Part shown: in pieces, positions 6,110 to 6,281 of the stretch
Position numbering within the stretch: position 1 is the stretch's first letter
Layout: each line of letters begins with the position of its first letter
Origin: Pseudomonadota bacterium
Lineage (GTDB): Bacteria; Desulfobacterota; Desulfobacteria; Desulfobacterales; RPRI01
Length of the DNA stretch: 6,281 bases
Direction: 5' to 3'
Assembly (NCBI GenBank): GCA_018819005.1
Contig: JAHJQU010000274.1
Coordinates: 1-6,281 of the forward strand
Program-made: the position numbers and the translations under genes
Notes under the pieces: generated by a model
The model's database searches: none
What the model was told of the DNA's origin: nothing
The model's input: only the letters and a program-made list of their open reading frames with translations

Positions 6110-6132
6110 ACATTTTATATATCATAAAATGT
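6110..6132. promoter_or_regulatory. Operator palindrome over the probable -10 region of the toxin-antitoxin operon
   Basis: Perfect 9-bp arms ACATTTTAT (6110-6118) and ATAAAATGT (6124-6132) with 5 bp between, 17 bp upstream of the antitoxin start. On the minus strand the palindrome contains TG-A-TATATA and TATGAT, extended -10-like sequences, so a bound antitoxin or toxin-antitoxin complex would block the promoter. No strong -35 box is seen (TTGTTA lies further upstream at poor spacing). Autoregulation is the rule for such modules; the binding itself is inferred. Confidence 0.55.
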
Positions 6133-6175
6133 TTAATCCCGCCAGCGCATAACAAATGTAAGAATACCTCAGTTT

Positions 6176-6280
6176 TCAGTCCGTATAACCAGCCGTTGCT
6201 GTGGCGATAATAAAGGGGCGGCAAACGCCAGCCGGTCCCCGGTTAAGGACATGAGCATAGAAGGTCATGGATAACAATTC
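6176..6280 (-). pseudogene. C-terminal fragment of an integron-integrase-like tyrosine recombinase (damaged)
   Basis: The minus-strand frame entering from the right edge reads ELLSMTFYAHVLNRGPAGV, then CRPF and about a dozen unrelated residues to a TGA at 6176-6178. IntI-type integrases end with ELLGHxDVxTTMIYTHVLNRGxxGVRSPxD; the catalytic Tyr lies in the IYTHV segment, matching the Tyr of FYAHV here. Compared with that pattern, the fragment lacks about 8 residues between ELL and the MTFY segment, has CRP in place of RSP and an off-pattern tail, so it looks like a decayed copy. Most of the gene lies outside the window. It could instead be a divergent XerC/D-like recombinase. The similarity is recalled, not computed. 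Confidence 0.5.
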
Positions 6281-6281
6281 C

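Noticed and set aside
6146..6252. Possible attC site between GCATAACAA and GGTTAAGGACA
   Set aside because: The ends are not complementary as attC R sites must be, inner L boxes are not seen, and most of the stretch overlaps the integrase-like fragment.
6269..6281. GGATAACAATTCC resembles the lac operator used in cloning vectors, or an attC start (TAACAATTC)
   Set aside because: Only this half site matches, the preceding bases differ from lacO, and it lies inside the integrase-like reading frame, so chance is the simplest reading.

Overview
This window most likely comes from a Gram-negative environmental bacterium, perhaps a Desulfobacterota-like or other proteobacterial lineage. That assignment is weak. 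It rests on the mixed base composition, the DUF2281/MazF toxin-antitoxin type, an AAAAAGGGGACAG-type repeat that I recall near REP-associated transposases in such genomes, and an integron-integrase-like gene end. All genes I can support lie on the minus strand, so transcription runs from right (6281) to left (1).

From the right edge leftwards: (i) 6176-6280 holds a short, apparently damaged C-terminal piece of an integron-integrase-like tyrosine recombinase; (ii) 5552-6093 is a compact toxin-antitoxin operon, a DUF2281-type antitoxin followed by a MazF/PemK-like toxin with a 4-bp ATGA overlap, behind a 23-bp palindrome that is a good autoregulatory operator candidate; (iii) 5134-5551 is a noncoding or decayed spacer with inverted repeats, a repeat-like GGGGACAG element and a promoter candidate; (iv) 489-5133 is a two-gene operon, the main item of interest. 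Its first gene encodes a 768-aa AAA_13-type ABC/SMC-like ATPase with a CPFC zinc-hook motif and a C-terminal R-x3-E...H region resembling the RloC/PrrC anticodon nucleases. Its second gene encodes a 766-aa protein with an N-terminal Mrr-like PD-(D/E)xK nuclease domain, an nSTAND3-type STAND NTPase and an acidic C-terminal tail; (v) 225-488 is a spacer with a terminator-like hairpin for the operon and a promoter candidate for the next gene; (vi) 1-224 is the 5' part of a small secreted protein gene, cut by the window edge.

The picture is a small defence island. The ATPase and the nuclease-STAND protein are 37 bp apart, and a 13-codon mini-ORF touches both genes (ATGA at one end, TAATG at the other), which fits coupled expression. 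My inference is a two-component anti-phage system that joins a possible RNA-cleaving ATPase with a ligand-activated DNA nuclease. I do not recall a named system with exactly this pair, but I could not search. The two genes differ visibly in base composition, which suggests they were assembled from separate sources. The toxin-antitoxin pair and the recombinase remnant next door fit a region of repeated gene gain.
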